Shown piece after piece: positions 1 through 6,220 of a stretch of 13,350 nt of DNA. Origin of the DNA: Puniceicoccales bacterium (GTDB lineage Bacteria; Verrucomicrobiota; Verrucomicrobiia; Opitutales; UBA953); NCBI GenBank assembly GCA_031289285.1, contig JAITPT010000057.1, positions 1 through 13,350 on the forward strand, given 5' to 3'. Every line of letters starts with the position of its first letter. Position 1 is the first letter of the stretch. The position numbers and the translations under genes are program-made. The notes under the pieces were generated by a model. It worked only from the letters and a program-made list of their open reading frames with translations, had not been told where the DNA came from and did not search any database.

Positions 1-2
1 GC

Positions 3-95
3 AACCCCCTGCGTTACGTTTGGAAGGCGCAGGGCAGCGACATCTTGGAAAAGATACAGCGAGCACGGGAAAAATTGAAAAAATGTAATGGTTAG
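3..95 (+). CDS. C-terminal end of a probable IS630-like transposase (partial, cut by window edge)
   Basis: Frame 3 is open from the left edge to a TAG at 93-95 and gives 30 residues beginning NPLRYVWKAQ and containing GSDILEKIQRAREKLKK. An F/Y-V-W-K/T segment followed by a (D/E)-I-L-x-K-(I/V)-x-R-A-R-x-x-L helix is, from memory, how many IS630-family DDE transposases end. The DDE catalytic residues lie outside the window, so neither function nor intactness can be judged. The other two forward frames also reach this far, but their peptides look less protein-like. If the call is right, the right end of the insertion sequence should lie within about 100 bp of the stop, in the spacer before the rhamnosidase gene. 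Confidence 0.5.
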   Translation, partial: NPLRYVWKAQGSDILEKIQRAREKLKKCNG

Positions 96-299
96 ACAAT
101 TAAGAGACGCTACAGTAGCGAGGAACCCTGCCCCCTCTGCCGAGAGGGAAACGCAGGCGGCCTACACTTGAGTTCTCACTCACAGCAGCGAGGAACCTTT
201 GGTTTTTTTATTCGTGTTCCATTCGTGGTCATTCGTGGTTTCAAAATCGTATTTTTTATTCACTGTCCCCTCCCCCCCCCCTCTCGTGGCTTTTTACGA
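96..299. other. Spacer between transposase remnant and rhamnosidase gene; no gene seen
   Basis: This 204-bp stretch contains no plausible gene. It holds a 16-bp direct repeat with one mismatch (acagYagcgaggaacc at 112-127 and 182-197, 70 bp apart), a small hairpin at 133-148 (ccctct/agaggg, loop gccg), one ATTCGTG-type repeat at 210-249 and a run of ten C at 272-281. The right boundary of the insertion sequence probably falls here, but I could not identify its terminal repeat because the left end is outside the window. Confidence 0.6.
210..249 (+). repeat. ATTCGTG-type dispersed repeat, copy 1
   Basis: This stretch has three ATTCGTG units (at 210, 221 and 231) followed by GTTTCAAA and then TCG. 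It aligns over its full length with the repeat arm at 6062-6106, with a one-base indel and a few substitutions, so the two are members of one family. It lies about 50 bp past the stop of the rhamnosidase gene, in intergenic sequence. Similar ATTCGTG and CTTCGTG strings occur between genes in several Verrucomicrobiota and Planctomycetota, to my recollection; this was not checked. Confidence 0.7.
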
Positions 300-3200
300 T
301 TACCGCTGCTGGCGCACGAGCAAAACGGGGCCTTCGAGGCCGCTGCGCACTAAGGGAGTCTTGGGGGTTAAGCGACGGATGTTTGTGCGCGTGAGGCGTT
401 TGCTGACAGGGAGCGAGGAGTCGCCAATGACACGGTTTGCCCAGTGATTCACAACTTCGATTTCCAACTCGTTCGCGCCCACACGCAAGGCAGAGGTGAT
501 GTCCAATTGATAGGGACGCGCCCAAACCGTGCCAAGCGAACGCCCGTTGAGACGCACCGCAGCGATTTCCGAAACATCACCCAATTGCAAAACGACCCGC
601 ACGTCCGCCGCTGCACCTGTCGCTGCCGCCGTCGCCGCCGTCGGCAAAAACGAAGCGGGCAGGGTTACTGTTTTGCGATAAACGGCGGGGCCGCTGTAGA
701 AACGAATACGCGGGTCGGTGTGCGTGTTCCACGGCACCAAACGCTCAAAAGAAACTTTCTCCGGCCCGCCCCAGCGCGTGGAAAACGACACATCCCACGC
801 GCCGTCTATTTCTATGCTGGCGAGAGTCTGCGGGACGTTGCTTGCGGCAGTGCCGTTTTGTGCGCCGGAGAGTGGTCGCGCAAACACAACAAATACCGAG
901 CCATAACTTGCTAATTCGAGCGGAATAATCGTGCGTCCGTTTTGCTGGCGAAATGCCTTGCAATCGCGACGTTCGCCCGTGAGCGCGTCCCATAGTTCCG
1001 GCTGCATTCCAGTCACACGAAATGCAAAGTCAGCGGCGTCCGGCACAGCAGAAAAGTTGGCGACAAAATAGATGTGTGCGCCGATGCCGCTCGCCGTGTC
1101 GGCAGGGGTTGTCAAAACATCTTTCGGAGAAAACTCGGAGAACTTTTTTAGGTTTATTTTAGCGAGTTGGTTTTTATACAAGACACGGTGAATAGAATCC
1201 GTTTTCGGCGTTTTATTTGTCCCGCTAAGGCGTTCAAAATCGGGCGGAAGATTGTCGCGCTGCAAAAGTTCGCGGGCAGTCATTCCGGTGACGACGCGTC
1301 CGCCTGCAGCACCGATTTTGCGGATAAACGCGCCGGAGGTTGGCGTGTCGCCCCAGAGCGTAGCGGCGAGGGCGCGGGTCTCGGCGTCTTTGCCGTTTGC
1401 GGCGTCCAATCCTGTTATTCTCAATGGTTTAGGGCCGATGACGGTGAGGCCGTCGCGCACAACCCAGCTCGCGACTTTTCTTAAAACGGGCAGAGAAATA
1501 CTATCGCGTTTGGGCAACACGAGCACTTTGTAATTTGCGCCGTCGGGGAGAACGATTTTCCCGTCTTTAACACTGGCGCGGGTAAGCAGAGCTTCCTCGC
1601 TGGTGACATCGTAATCGTAGCCCGGAAGCGACCCCGCCGTGTTGCGCTCTTTTAACTGCGTGAAGTTGGGGACATTTTCGCCGTAGTATTCTAAAACGTC
1701 GGCGGCGAATAGCCCTTGTTGCAACAAAAATTGCGAGCGGTTTATATAATTTAGAAAGTCTTGCGATTGCGTGAAAACAAAGTTGTTTGGATTAAAATGT
1801 GTCCCTGCAAAATACTCTTGACCGGGGAAGCCCTCCGACTCTGGCGAAGTGCAGACGCCGTGCCACACAAGTAAGTTCATTCCCTCGCACAAGGCTTGGT
1901 CGAAAGAGGGTTTTAGATTGTCGGAAAACGATTCTTGCCAGTTCATTCCGATATTCGTGAAACCTTCCGCCGCAACGAGTTGTTTGCCTGTAACGTGCGC
2001 CGCCGACGCTGGTTGTTTCAAGAAGAAACGGTTGGCGGCACCGACGCGGTGCCGGGGCGACCAACTCCAGAACTCCGACATCGGAATATCGCTTAGCCCG
2101 AGCAGCTGGAGCGAGTCGAACGGCCCGCAGTGCGGCCCGCCAGCTTCGGGGTGAATGCCGATGTTATACTTGGCGGATGTATCACGCAGAAATGCGTAAT
2201 GGTTGTCGCGGATACAGTCGGCGATAGTGCGGCGAAAGTCGTTGAGAAAACGGTTAGAAGTTTTGCGGTCTTTTAAGATTTTTCCTGCGACGACTGGGAG
2301 AAAAGGCGAGGGGTCGTAACCACGGCGTTTTTTGAACTCTTGTATAAAGGTTGGCGTCCAATTCATTCCGCCGCATTCCCAACTATCTGTGTGAATATAG
2401 CGGAGCACTTTTCCGGCGAGCGGGCCTGCGTCTTCGAGTAATGGGAAAATCGTCCGTTTCCAATACGTATCAAGGGCTTCTGCGGAAAGGTAGTCGAGCG
2501 TGTAGCCCTTCCATTTGCCGCTGGAAGTAGAGACGTGGTTGCCCGATTGCGTGTAGCCAAAGCGCAGAATTGTCCATTCTCCAGCGGGGACATCCCAGAC
2601 AAAAGTTCCGTCGGCAGAAACTTTGTTTTTAAGCACTCTGACATCTTCGGGTTGCGCGTCCTCTTCGCCCGGGGTTTCCGTCTCGTCGAGCAGCAGCGGG
2701 AGACAATCTGGCGCGGAACCGCCGAACTCGCGGTTACTTATTTTTATTGGATAAAGCGCGAGACTTTTTGCAGGGCGCACGGCGGCTGTCAGCGTATTTT
2801 TTCCGTTGTATAAAGTAATCTCGGCGATTTGTGCGTTGCGCGGTGTTTGCGGGTGGAGCGGGTCGTAAGAAGTGAGGATTTCGAGGCGAAATTGTTTTGC
2901 GCTAATACGAGGGAAAACGACATCTACAGAAGCGGTTTCGGGTGCGGTGAACTTTTTTAGCGGAACCCATGTTTTATCGTCGTCGGCGAGAGCGGAGAGC
3001 ACACAATCTTTTGGGCCGTAATTTGGGCGTCCGTAGAGGCGAAGTTTGTCTGCTGAAACGGCCTTTCCAAAACGCAGAAAGAAGTGTTTGGGATTTTTTG
3101 GCGAGACGGGATTTTGCGGGTCGTTTCCGGCGGAGACCCAGTAGGTTTTTTGATTGCCGTCAACAGCGCGGGCGGGTGTGTATTCGCTTTGCGAAGAAGA

Positions 3201-3821
3201 GGCGGCGACAGAGAAGTTTTTCTTCGACGCGGACGCGTGCGCGGCTTTTTTCGGAAAGGCGAGGACGGCGACGTCGCGGTAGAAGCGGTTGACGGTGCGC
3301 GGCGCGGGGAGTTTGACGGTGATTTTGCGTGGGCCGGAGACGGTGGTTTCTGACCACGTGGCGAGTTTGGCGGCGTGTTCGGGTTTGACAAATGGCCCGC
3401 CGAGGTTCCAGCCGCTTTGCGGGCTTAGACTCACGGAGAGGCCGAGGCGGTCGGCTTCGTGGAGCGTGTGTTTGTAGAGTTCGCGCCATGCATCGCTTCC
3501 GAACATCGGGCCAATCGGCACGGCGCTGTTGCCGTCTTGCCCGTGGTCGTCCACATCAAAAAGAATTGCCCCGCCAAACCCTTTTTCGCGCATTCCCTCG
3601 AGGTCGCGGGTGATGGACTTTTTGGTGGCGTTTCCGCCAATCCATTCCCAGTAGGCCCAGAGTCTCGCGGAGTCTGGCGGCGTCTGGAAACCCGCGACGA
3701 GCGGGTTCGCGGGCGGCGGCACGGGCACTTCGGCGGCGGACGCGACGGATGTGGCGGTCGTGGCGACGGCAGCGGCGCAAAGACCGCAGACGGTAAAAAA
3801 CAACGAATGTATTTTTAGCAT
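300..3821 (-). CDS. Secreted glycoside hydrolase, GH106 alpha-L-rhamnosidase type
   Basis: The encoded protein has 1173 residues. Residues 1-30 form a signal peptide (short basic start, hydrophobic core, probable cleavage near ASA at 27-30; no convincing lipobox), so it should act outside the cytoplasm. The catalytic part opens with the GH106-like stretch PPDSARLWAYWEWIGGN (48-64) and continues with DLEGMREKGFGGAILFDVDD (73-92). It resumes with HTDSWECGG (477-485), IHPEAGG (556-562) and AAEGF (617-621); E482, E559 and E619 are candidate acidic residues. Residues about 195-342 look like an inserted F5/8-type-C (discoidin-like) beta-sandwich. The C-terminus, about 1000-1165, is a GH2-like jelly roll (LQLGDVSEIAAVRLNGRSLG at 1078-1097) with an Ala/Thr-rich insertion at 1061-1072. 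The family removes terminal alpha-L-rhamnose from plant or microbial polysaccharides; the substrate is unknown here. The ATG at 3821 was chosen because the signal peptide begins there. It has no Shine-Dalgarno. No partner enzyme or transporter is adjacent, and third codon positions look more AT-rich than in the genes to the right. Confidence 0.82.
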   Translation of the reverse strand: MLKIHSLFFTVCGLCAAAVATTATSVASAAEVPVPPPANPLVAGFQTPPDSARLWAYWEWIGGNATKKSITRDLEGMREKGFGGAILFDVDDHGQDGNSAVPIGPMFGSDAWRELYKHTLHEADRLGLSVSLSPQSGWNLGGPFVKPEHAAKLATWSETTVSGPRKITVKLPAPRTVNRFYRDVAVLAFPKKAAHASASKKNFSVAASSSQSEYTPARAVDGNQKTYWVSAGNDPQNPVSPKNPKHFFLRFGKAVSADKLRLYGRPNYGPKDCVLSALADDDKTWVPLKKFTAPETASVDVVFPRISAKQFRLEILTSYDPLHPQTPRNAQIAEITLYNGKNTLTAAVRPAKSLALYPIKISNREFGGSAPDCLPLLLDETETPGEEDAQPEDVRVLKNKVSADGTFVWDVPAGEWTILRFGYTQSGNHVSTSSGKWKGYTLDYLSAEALDTYWKRTIFPLLEDAGPLAGKVLRYIHTDSWECGGMNWTPTFIQEFKKRRGYDPSPFLPVVAGKILKDRKTSNRFLNDFRRTIADCIRDNHYAFLRDTSAKYNIGIHPEAGGPHCGPFDSLQLLGLSDIPMSEFWSWSPRHRVGAANRFFLKQPASAAHVTGKQLVAAEGFTNIGMNWQESFSDNLKPSFDQALCEGMNLLVWHGVCTSPESEGFPGQEYFAGTHFNPNNFVFTQSQDFLNYINRSQFLLQQGLFAADVLEYYGENVPNFTQLKERNTAGSLPGYDYDVTSEEALLTRASVKDGKIVLPDGANYKVLVLPKRDSISLPVLRKVASWVVRDGLTVIGPKPLRITGLDAANGKDAETRALAATLWGDTPTSGAFIRKIGAAGGRVVTGMTARELLQRDNLPPDFERLSGTNKTPKTDSIHRVLYKNQLAKINLKKFSEFSPKDVLTTPADTASGIGAHIYFVANFSAVPDAADFAFRVTGMQPELWDALTGERRDCKAFRQQNGRTIIPLELASYGSVFVVFARPLSGAQNGTAASNVPQTLASIEIDGAWDVSFSTRWGGPEKVSFERLVPWNTHTDPRIRFYSGPAVYRKTVTLPASFLPTAATAAATGAAADVRVVLQLGDVSEIAAVRLNGRSLGTVWARPYQLDITSALRVGANELEIEVVNHWANRVIGDSSLPVSKRLTRTNIRRLTPKTPLVRSGLEGPVLLVRQQR

Positions 3822-3896
3822 AGCCCAGAGAAGACAGAAGTGGGCGGAAAAGTTCCCTGCGGCGTGGCGACGTGGCGGCACCAACCGCCGCTCGGA

Positions 3897-3923
3897 GGTC
3901 TCAAGGGTCTCAAGGGTCTCAAG
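3897..3923. repeat. Tandem repeat, 3 x 9 bp (ggtctcaag)
   Basis: Three perfect copies of ggtctcaag lie head to tail in the divergent spacer, about 75 bp upstream of the rhamnosidase start. The unit length of 9 bp matches that of the arrays inside the 906-residue protein gene, but the unit sequence differs. Confidence 0.9.
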
Positions 3924-3980
3924 ATGCTCGCCCGCTCCCTTGACCTGCGCGGCGGGCGCGTTATCTCTCGCCACCGAAAA

Positions 3981-4008
3981 CCACGCACCACGCATCACGC
4001 ATCACGCA
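3981..4008. repeat. Tandem repeat, 4 x 7 bp (YCACGCA)
   Basis: Four consecutive 7-bp units read ccacgca, ccacgca, tcacgca, tcacgca. They end 42 bp before the permease start codon. This may be simple-sequence slippage or a repeated protein-binding site; the sequence cannot distinguish these. Confidence 0.85.
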
Positions 4009-4050
4009 CCGCCGCCGCAAACCGCACCACGCACACCACTCTCGACACGC

Positions 4051-4884
4051 ATGACCGACTCGCTCCGCCGACTCCGCGCACTCGCGCTTAACACCTTCGC
4101 AGAAGCACTGCGCCAGCGTTTCTTCGCGTTCCTCGCGCTGCTTGGCGCGGCACTCGCGGCGGCTGGCTCGTTCCTGCGCGTGTTCAACTTCGGAAACACA
4201 GAGCTAAAGTTCGTCGCCGACTTCGGGTTCGGCGCGATGTTTTTGTTCGGCTCAATCCTCGCGGTCGTGATGACGGCGCAGCTGTTTTTTTCGGAGCTCG
4301 ACAACCGCACTGCCCTAACGCTGCTGGCGCGGCCCGTGCGCCGCTGGGAGTTTTTTGCGGGGAAATTTCTGGGCATGTGGGCGCTGCTGGGAGTGTTCAC
4401 GCTCGCGCTGGCGGGGATACTCGGCGCATTGCTGCAAATGCGAGCGTGGGAGCTGGCGGCCACGGCACCCGACGCCAGCGCGGCACCGTATTTCAACGCG
4501 GGCGGGCTGGCGGTGTTTGCGCTGCTGCAATGGCTGCGCCTCGGCGTCGTCGCCGCGCTCACGCTGCTGGTGTGCGCCGTCGCGCAATCGTTTCTCTACG
4601 CGGTGACAGTCTCGGCATTGGCGACGCTTGTTTGCCAGCTGCGAGGCGTCGCGCAGAGCATCCCTGCCGCGACAAAAGACGGCTCTCCCGCACTGCGTGC
4701 GTTCGTGGAATACACCGGACGCGCCATCCCTGATTTGCAAATGTTCGACCTCGGTGCGCCGCTGGCACTCGACCCCAAAGGCGCACCGACGGGCGTGGCA
4801 CTGTCGGCGGCGGGCTACGGCGCGTTGTATATCCCGCTGCTGCTCGCGCTCGCCGTCTGGCTGTTTTGGGACAGAGAGGTGTGA
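4051..4884 (+). CDS. ABC-2 type transporter permease
   Basis: The product has 277 residues, with about six hydrophobic segments near 24-45, 58-80, 102-128, 152-175, 178-196 and 250-273. Residues 81-107 carry SELDNRTALTLLARPVRRWE followed by FFAGKFLG. This matches the loop after TM2 in ABC-2 permeases of the NosY/copper-enzyme-maturation kind (NR/K-T-x-x-L-L-x-R-P-V-x-R-x-x-F-x-x-G-K). Such proteins form the membrane channel of an ABC exporter and need a separate ATPase. No Walker A/B ATPase gene is in this window, so the partner must be encoded elsewhere. The ATG at 4051 was chosen over an open upstream extension because residues from MTDSLRRLRALALNTFAEAL onward match the usual family start (short cytoplasmic amphipathic helix then TM1) and the extension overlaps the opposite gene. 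The next gene follows 99 bp downstream on the same strand and may share its transcript. The substrate is unknown. Confidence 0.8.
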   Translation: MTDSLRRLRALALNTFAEALRQRFFAFLALLGAALAAAGSFLRVFNFGNTELKFVADFGFGAMFLFGSILAVVMTAQLFFSELDNRTALTLLARPVRRWEFFAGKFLGMWALLGVFTLALAGILGALLQMRAWELAATAPDASAAPYFNAGGLAVFALLQWLRLGVVAALTLLVCAVAQSFLYAVTVSALATLVCQLRGVAQSIPAATKDGSPALRAFVEYTGRAIPDLQMFDLGAPLALDPKGAPTGVALSAAGYGALYIPLLLALAVWLFWDREV

Positions 4885-4983
4885 ACGTTTCCCGCCTCAA
4901 ACTTCCTCAATTTTCCTTTCAACCGCCCTCGCAATTTTCCTTCTCCAACCTTCTCCGTTTTTCAAAAAACCACACGACACGCC

Positions 4984-5793
4984 ATGCCCGCTGAAAACAC
5001 ACAAACGCCCGCCCGCTTTTTCGCGACCCGACGTCCTGCGCGGCTCGCTGCCGCCGTGCTCGTGCTGCTGGCGGGCGGCTGGTTGCTCGCGCCAGTGGGC
5101 GGTCCCGCTGCGCGTTGGCAAGCGGCCTCGCAGCCTGCGTTCCGCGCCAACTCGCTCGAAGGGCTGCTCGGCCAAGGGATGCTGCTGGGAGTTTTCGGCG
5201 GCTTCCGCGACATCATGGCGAACTTCGCGTGGCTGCGCGGATACGTCCACTGGGCGAACCACGACCGCGCCGCCTGCGAGACCTACATGCGCCTCGCGAT
5301 TTCGCTCGACCCCGCCAACGCGTATTTCTGGACAGGCTACGCCGACACCGAAGGCTACGACATGGCGGCATGGGAAATCCGCGAACGCGAAGGCCGACAT
5401 CGTGGCTCGATGCCCGCAGCGCGTCGTGCCGAGATACGGCGGCGACGCGCCGAGCGCGGGCTGGCCTTGCTCGCGGAAGGTGCGGCGCGGTGCCCAAGCG
5501 AGGATGGCGAGTTTTGGTGGAAAAGCGCGGTGCTCTGCGCAAGCCGCTTGCAAGACTGGGAACGTTGCGCGGAGTTTTACCGCCGCTCCGCCGAGGCCGC
5601 CAAACCCGCACGAGCAGCGGAGCTATCGTATGTGAGCATCTTGACGGAACGCCTGAAACGCGGCGACGACGCCGTCCGCTGGCTGCGCGGGCGAGCGAAA
5701 CAAGCGGCAGCGCAAGCCAAGCCCGAGCTTGCGAAGGAGTATGAGGCGTGGGCAATCGCTTGGGAAAACGGCCTCAAAAAACGCGCCAGATAA
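4984..5793 (+). CDS. Membrane-anchored TPR-like protein of unknown function
   Basis: The product has 269 residues. After a basic stretch (11-20) there is one clear membrane segment, LAAAVLVLLAGGWLLAPVGG (21-40), which is probably an uncleaved anchor. Residues 58-125 include GVFGGFRDIMANFAWLRGYV (69-88), then helices ending in LAISLDPANAYFWTGYA (104-120). This pattern of paired helices closing on a D-P-x-N turn is typical of tetratricopeptide repeats. A second set of helices spans 150-260 and is rich in Ala, Arg and Glu. I expect a helical scaffold facing the periplasm or cytoplasm, but no enzyme motif is visible. It lies 99 bp after the ABC permease on the same strand, which suggests a shared function such as assembly or a transporter accessory, though this is only context. 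No Shine-Dalgarno precedes the ATG. I do not recognise a named family. Confidence 0.7.
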   Translation: MPAENTQTPARFFATRRPARLAAAVLVLLAGGWLLAPVGGPAARWQAASQPAFRANSLEGLLGQGMLLGVFGGFRDIMANFAWLRGYVHWANHDRAACETYMRLAISLDPANAYFWTGYADTEGYDMAAWEIREREGRHRGSMPAARRAEIRRRRAERGLALLAEGAARCPSEDGEFWWKSAVLCASRLQDWERCAEFYRRSAEAAKPARAAELSYVSILTERLKRGDDAVRWLRGRAKQAAAQAKPELAKEYEAWAIAWENGLKKRAR

Positions 5794-5832
5794 AAAGGGC
5801 AGCAAAGAGGACAACGAGGATGGGAACTGCGC

Positions 5833-5877
5833 GGGCAACGGGGTTGAAACCACGGATGGACACGAATGGGCACGAAT
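5833..5877 (-). repeat. Left arm of 45-bp inverted repeat (ATTCGTG family, copy 2)
   Basis: The reverse complement matches 6062-6106 at 43 of 45 positions. Read on the minus strand it starts attcgtgcccattcgtg and ends cccgttgccc. Just inside it lies an A/T run (5878-5884). Confidence 0.92.
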
Positions 5878-5919
5878 AATTTTTCGGTGACGGAGGCGAC
5901 GGATGTAGTAATAGACGGG

Positions 5920-5943
5920 GTGAAGAATGCGGTGAAGAATGCG
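5920..5943 (+). repeat. Tandem repeat, 2 x 12 bp (gtgaagaatgcg)
   Basis: There are two perfect 12-bp copies, followed by the related atgcggatgcgg. They lie inside the unit bounded by the 45-bp inverted repeats. Confidence 0.85.
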
Positions 5944-6005
5944 ATGCGGATGCGGCACGGACGAGGCGCGAGTCAGCTGCGGGCGGAGCAGACTTGGCAG
6001 TCTCC

Positions 6006-6053
6006 GGGACGAGCCACGGGACGAGCGCTGGGACGAGCTACAGGACGAGCAGG
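6006..6053 (+). repeat. Tandem repeat, 4 x 12 bp (GGGACGAGCNNN)
   Basis: Four 12-bp units share gggacgagc (the fourth reads aggacgagc) with a variable last triplet: cac, gct, tac, agg. They sit next to the right 45-bp arm. The constant 9 + variable 3 pattern is more regular than random slippage would need. Confidence 0.88.
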
Positions 6054-6061
6054 GATTTTTC

Positions 6062-6106
6062 ATTCGTGCCCATTCGTGTTCATCCGTGGTTTCAAACCCG
6101 TTGCCC
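6062..6106 (+). repeat. Right arm of 45-bp inverted repeat (ATTCGTG family, copy 3)
   Basis: This arm is complementary to 5833-5877 with two mismatches. The copy at 210-249 is a shorter relative in the same orientation. The arm is preceded by a run of five T (6056-6060) and ends in five C (6104-6108). Confidence 0.92.
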
Positions 6107-6220
6107 CCAGTGCTCCCATTCGCCTTCCTCTCGTCGCCCGCATCCCCCGCCTCGGCGGTTTCAGCACTTGCCAGAGACAAGGATTACCTTTCTCCTGCCC
6201 CGCTCAACACGGACTTCAAG

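Larger units (their letters stand above)
3822..4050. promoter_or_regulatory. Divergent intergenic region; probably holds promoters for both flanking genes
   Basis: The rhamnosidase gene leaves this 229-bp region leftward and the ABC permease gene leaves it rightward, so promoters for both are expected here. I could not pick a convincing -35/-10 pair on either strand. It contains two perfect or near-perfect small tandem arrays, at 3897-3923 and 3981-4008. Both flanking reading frames stay open into this region, but the resulting extra residues are low-complexity and precede a good signal peptide or membrane-protein start, so I treat the region as non-coding. Confidence 0.4.
5794..6220. other. 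427-bp intergenic region dominated by an inverted-repeat unit
   Basis: No gene is credible here. The ORF that continues upstream of 6221 translates the repeat arms and tandem arrays into composition unlike the start of a protein. Positions 5833-6106 form a repeat-bounded unit described separately. The remaining 114 bp (6107-6220) are pyrimidine-rich, with no clear promoter or ribosome-binding site. Confidence 0.7.

Noticed and set aside
133..148. Intrinsic terminator for the transposase gene
   Set aside because: The 6-bp hairpin is not followed by a T run; it is followed by aaacgcagg.
3822..3998. N-terminal extension of the rhamnosidase by 59 residues
   Set aside because: The added residues are encoded by tandem repeat DNA, and a good signal peptide starts at the internal ATG at 3821.
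3751..4050. N-terminal extension of the permease by 100 residues
   Set aside because: It overlaps the 5' end of the opposite gene and has low-complexity sequence. The family start pattern begins at 4051.
5939..6220. N-terminal extension of the 906-residue protein by 94 residues
   Set aside because: It would translate the 12-bp arrays and a 45-bp repeat arm that also occurs between other genes.
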